Shown here: piece after piece, positions 62,912 to 64,000 of the stretch
How the letters are laid out: each line of letters begins with the position of its first letter
Position numbering within the stretch: position 1 is the stretch's first letter
From: CAWVWD01 sp965662365
GTDB lineage: Bacteria > Bacteroidota > Bacteroidia > Chitinophagales > Saprospiraceae
DNA: 64,000 nt
Reading direction: 5' to 3'
Assembly (NCBI GenBank): GCA_965662365.1
Contig: CBFIHR010000005.1
Span: 46,026 to 110,025 of the forward strand
Position numbers and translations under genes: made by a program
Notes under the pieces: generated by a model
Told to the model about the DNA's origin: nothing
Seen by the model: only the letters and a program-made list of their open reading frames with translations
The model's database searches: none

Positions 62912-63748
62912 ATGAAAAAATCACTCTTTCTATCAATAGGAATTTTAATAAGTCTTAGTCTTTTTGGGCAAGAAGAAACGGAATACGTTCACGGCTTATT
63001 TAGAGGAACACATATTATCAGCGGGCAATCTGCCGAAACACAACGAACAGGTGAACTGGATTTATTCATTGCACATCGTTTTGGTCGCTTAAACTCTGGT
63101 TTTTATGAATGGTTTGGTTTAGATCAAGCCTCTATGCGTTTAGGGTTCGATTATGGAATAACAGACTGGTTAGCCGTAGGAGTTGGACGAAGTACCGCCG
63201 GAAAAGAATATGATAGTTTTATAAAAGCTCGAATACTGCGACAAAGCAACAAAATGCCGATCTCTATGACTTGGGCTTCTCGAATGTATGTTGACGGTTC
63301 TGCACCGCTTGAGACTCAGCCGTTGTTATTTCGGCATCGTTTGTCGTACTCGAATCAGTTGATGATCGCTCGAAAGTTCAATGATAGATTTTCAGCACAA
63401 GTTATGCCGACACACGTTCATTTGAATTTAGTCGATGCTGTCGGACAACCGAATGATTTGTTCTCTTTGGGGGTAGCAGGAAAAGTACAATTAACTAAAA
63501 ACTTGGCTTTGACAGCAGAATATTACTTGACACCAGACCAGTTTTTATTAACAAATACAACTCGTCCGTTATCTATCGGATTTGATATTAATACAGGTAA
63601 TCATGTTTTCCAAATTCACTTTACGAATGCTTCAGGTATGCAAGAAAAAGCATTGATTACTGATACTAACGGCAGTTGGGCAGCTGGCGATATTCAGTTT
63701 GGATTTAATATGGTTCGGACGTTTAAGTTAAAAGGCACAAGGTACTAG
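62912..63748 (+). CDS. DUF5777 family outer-membrane barrel protein
   Basis: The 278-residue protein has a signal peptide (ending SLSLFGQ, about residue 20). The DUF5777 start follows: FRGTHIISGQSAETQRTGEL, then FIAHRFGRLNSGFYEWFGLD. Alternating beta-strands continue to the end (FGFNMVRTFKLKG). DUF5777 proteins are predicted outer-membrane barrels that often occur next to c-type cytochrome and YceI genes in Bacteroidota. Here the gene closes the Rieske/cytochrome cluster. A role as the outer-membrane conduit or anchor for the cytochromes is inference. Confidence 0.88.
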   Translation: MKKSLFLSIGILISLSLFGQEETEYVHGLFRGTHIISGQSAETQRTGELDLFIAHRFGRLNSGFYEWFGLDQASMRLGFDYGITDWLAVGVGRSTAGKEYDSFIKARILRQSNKMPISMTWASRMYVDGSAPLETQPLLFRHRLSYSNQLMIARKFNDRFSAQVMPTHVHLNLVDAVGQPNDLFSLGVAGKVQLTKNLALTAEYYLTPDQFLLTNTTRPLSIGFDINTGNHVFQIHFTNASGMQEKALITDTNGSWAAGDIQFGFNMVRTFKLKGTRY

Positions 63749-63766
63749 AATTAAGCGTGTTGCTCA

Positions 63767-63799
63767 AAACCTGATAGATTCTAAAAATCTGTCAGGTTT
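63767..63799. terminator. Hairpin after the DUF5777 gene
   Basis: AAACCTGATAGATT (63767-63780) pairs with AATCTGTCAGGTTT (63786-63799) with one G-T pair. It resembles the AACCTGACAGGTT hairpins seen in many Bacteroidota intergenic regions, and may be a terminator or dispersed repeat. Confidence 0.6.
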
Positions 63800-64000
63800 G
63801 TATATTACGATGTCCATGGTTCCGATAAAATTTATTAAAAAATCGGTATTTTTTCACTTCTGATATTACCTCTTTAGTCATTTCATAATCATTGAATTTC
63901 AAATTATTGTCTCTTTCGTTCTATTATTTCCTCAAAAATTGATCCTCATAACCGTTCCGAAACGAAGGACTGCGAGTTGATTACCTATCTAAAATCATTG
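63800..64000. other. Right edge of window, no gene called
   Basis: No intact gene is visible. On the minus strand the sequence from about 63905 to 63792 reads as a protein-like but start-less fragment, and the adjacent frame also looks coding-like up to a stop. This might be a decayed gene but is too short to support a call. Confidence 0.3.

Noticed and set aside
63792..63905. Decayed minus-strand gene fragment
   Set aside because: The sequence reads protein-like over about 38 codons, but it lacks a start, is preceded by stops and matches no family I recognise.
1..64000. tRNA, rRNA or insertion sequence genes
   Set aside because: Intergenic regions were read for tRNA T-loop patterns, rRNA-like conserved blocks and transposase frames with terminal repeats. 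None was convincing, but tRNAscan and ISfinder-type searches were not possible.

Overview
The window is AT-rich chromosomal DNA from a member of the Bacteroidota, most probably of the Saprospiria/Chitinophagia type. Supporting signs are a SprB-repeat adhesin with a type B type IX secretion (T9SS) sorting domain next to a PorP/SprF protein, an HU/SPOR fusion, and DUF2911, DUF5723 and DUF5777 families. The 3-keto-disaccharide hydrolase (DUF1080) fold is also present. Several genes are preceded by the Bacteroidota -7 element TAnnTTTG rather than a clear Shine-Dalgarno sequence. The assignment to Saprospiria is inference. No tRNA, rRNA, CRISPR, prophage or insertion sequence was recognised, so this looks like core chromosome.

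Layout. 1-4.0 kb: the 3' part of a giant T9SS adhesin and its PorP/SprF partner. 4.1-8.3 kb (minus strand): a membrane-anchored MutS-like ATPase and the iscS-iscU-iscA operon. 8.9-11.7 kb: a secreted M14 metallopeptidase and a small lipoprotein. 12-22.4 kb: valS, an orphan solute-binding-like protein, uvrC, a WD40 protein, an RRM protein and thrS. 22.7-25.1 kb: an unknown secreted protein and a divergent TetR/hydrolase pair with a repeated operator. 25.5-32 kb: a lipoprotein/DUF5723 barrel pair, a GT2 glycosyltransferase, the HU-SPOR protein and a UspA protein. 32.2-38.4 kb: ADP-ribosylglycohydrolase, a PIN-domain toxin/antitoxin pair, a small conserved-looking protein, metG, an ArsA-type ATPase and a methyltransferase. 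38.6-45.1 kb: a DUF2911 lipoprotein, a 1223-residue fused cytochrome/PA14/propeller/DUF1080 lipoprotein, cutC and glutaminyl cyclase. 45.1-49.6 kb: a 21-bp minisatellite, a C39-peptidase ABC exporter with its HlyD adaptor, and folA. 49.7-57.2 kb: peroxiredoxin, a sterol-desaturase-like hydroxylase, DUF2461, phosphatidylcholine synthase, a 52-residue membrane protein and a DsbD-type reductase. 57.8-63.7 kb: an ECF sigma factor with an overlapping membrane/barrel partner, then a Rieske lipoprotein, three c-type cytochromes and a DUF5777 barrel.

Systems. Three multi-gene units stand out. One is the Isc iron-sulphur assembly operon. The second is a peptidase-containing exporter plus adaptor with no recognisable substrate nearby, preceded by a heptapeptide-encoding minisatellite. 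The third is a terminal cluster of a Rieske protein, haem lipoproteins and an outer-membrane barrel that could move electrons across the envelope.

The most unusual signal is non-coding. Many intergenic gaps hold palindromes built from reiterated words of about 7 nt on one arm and their complement on the other. The word differs from locus to locus and the element usually lies immediately upstream of a start codon (iscA, iscU, uvrC, thrS, folA and two cytochrome-cluster genes).
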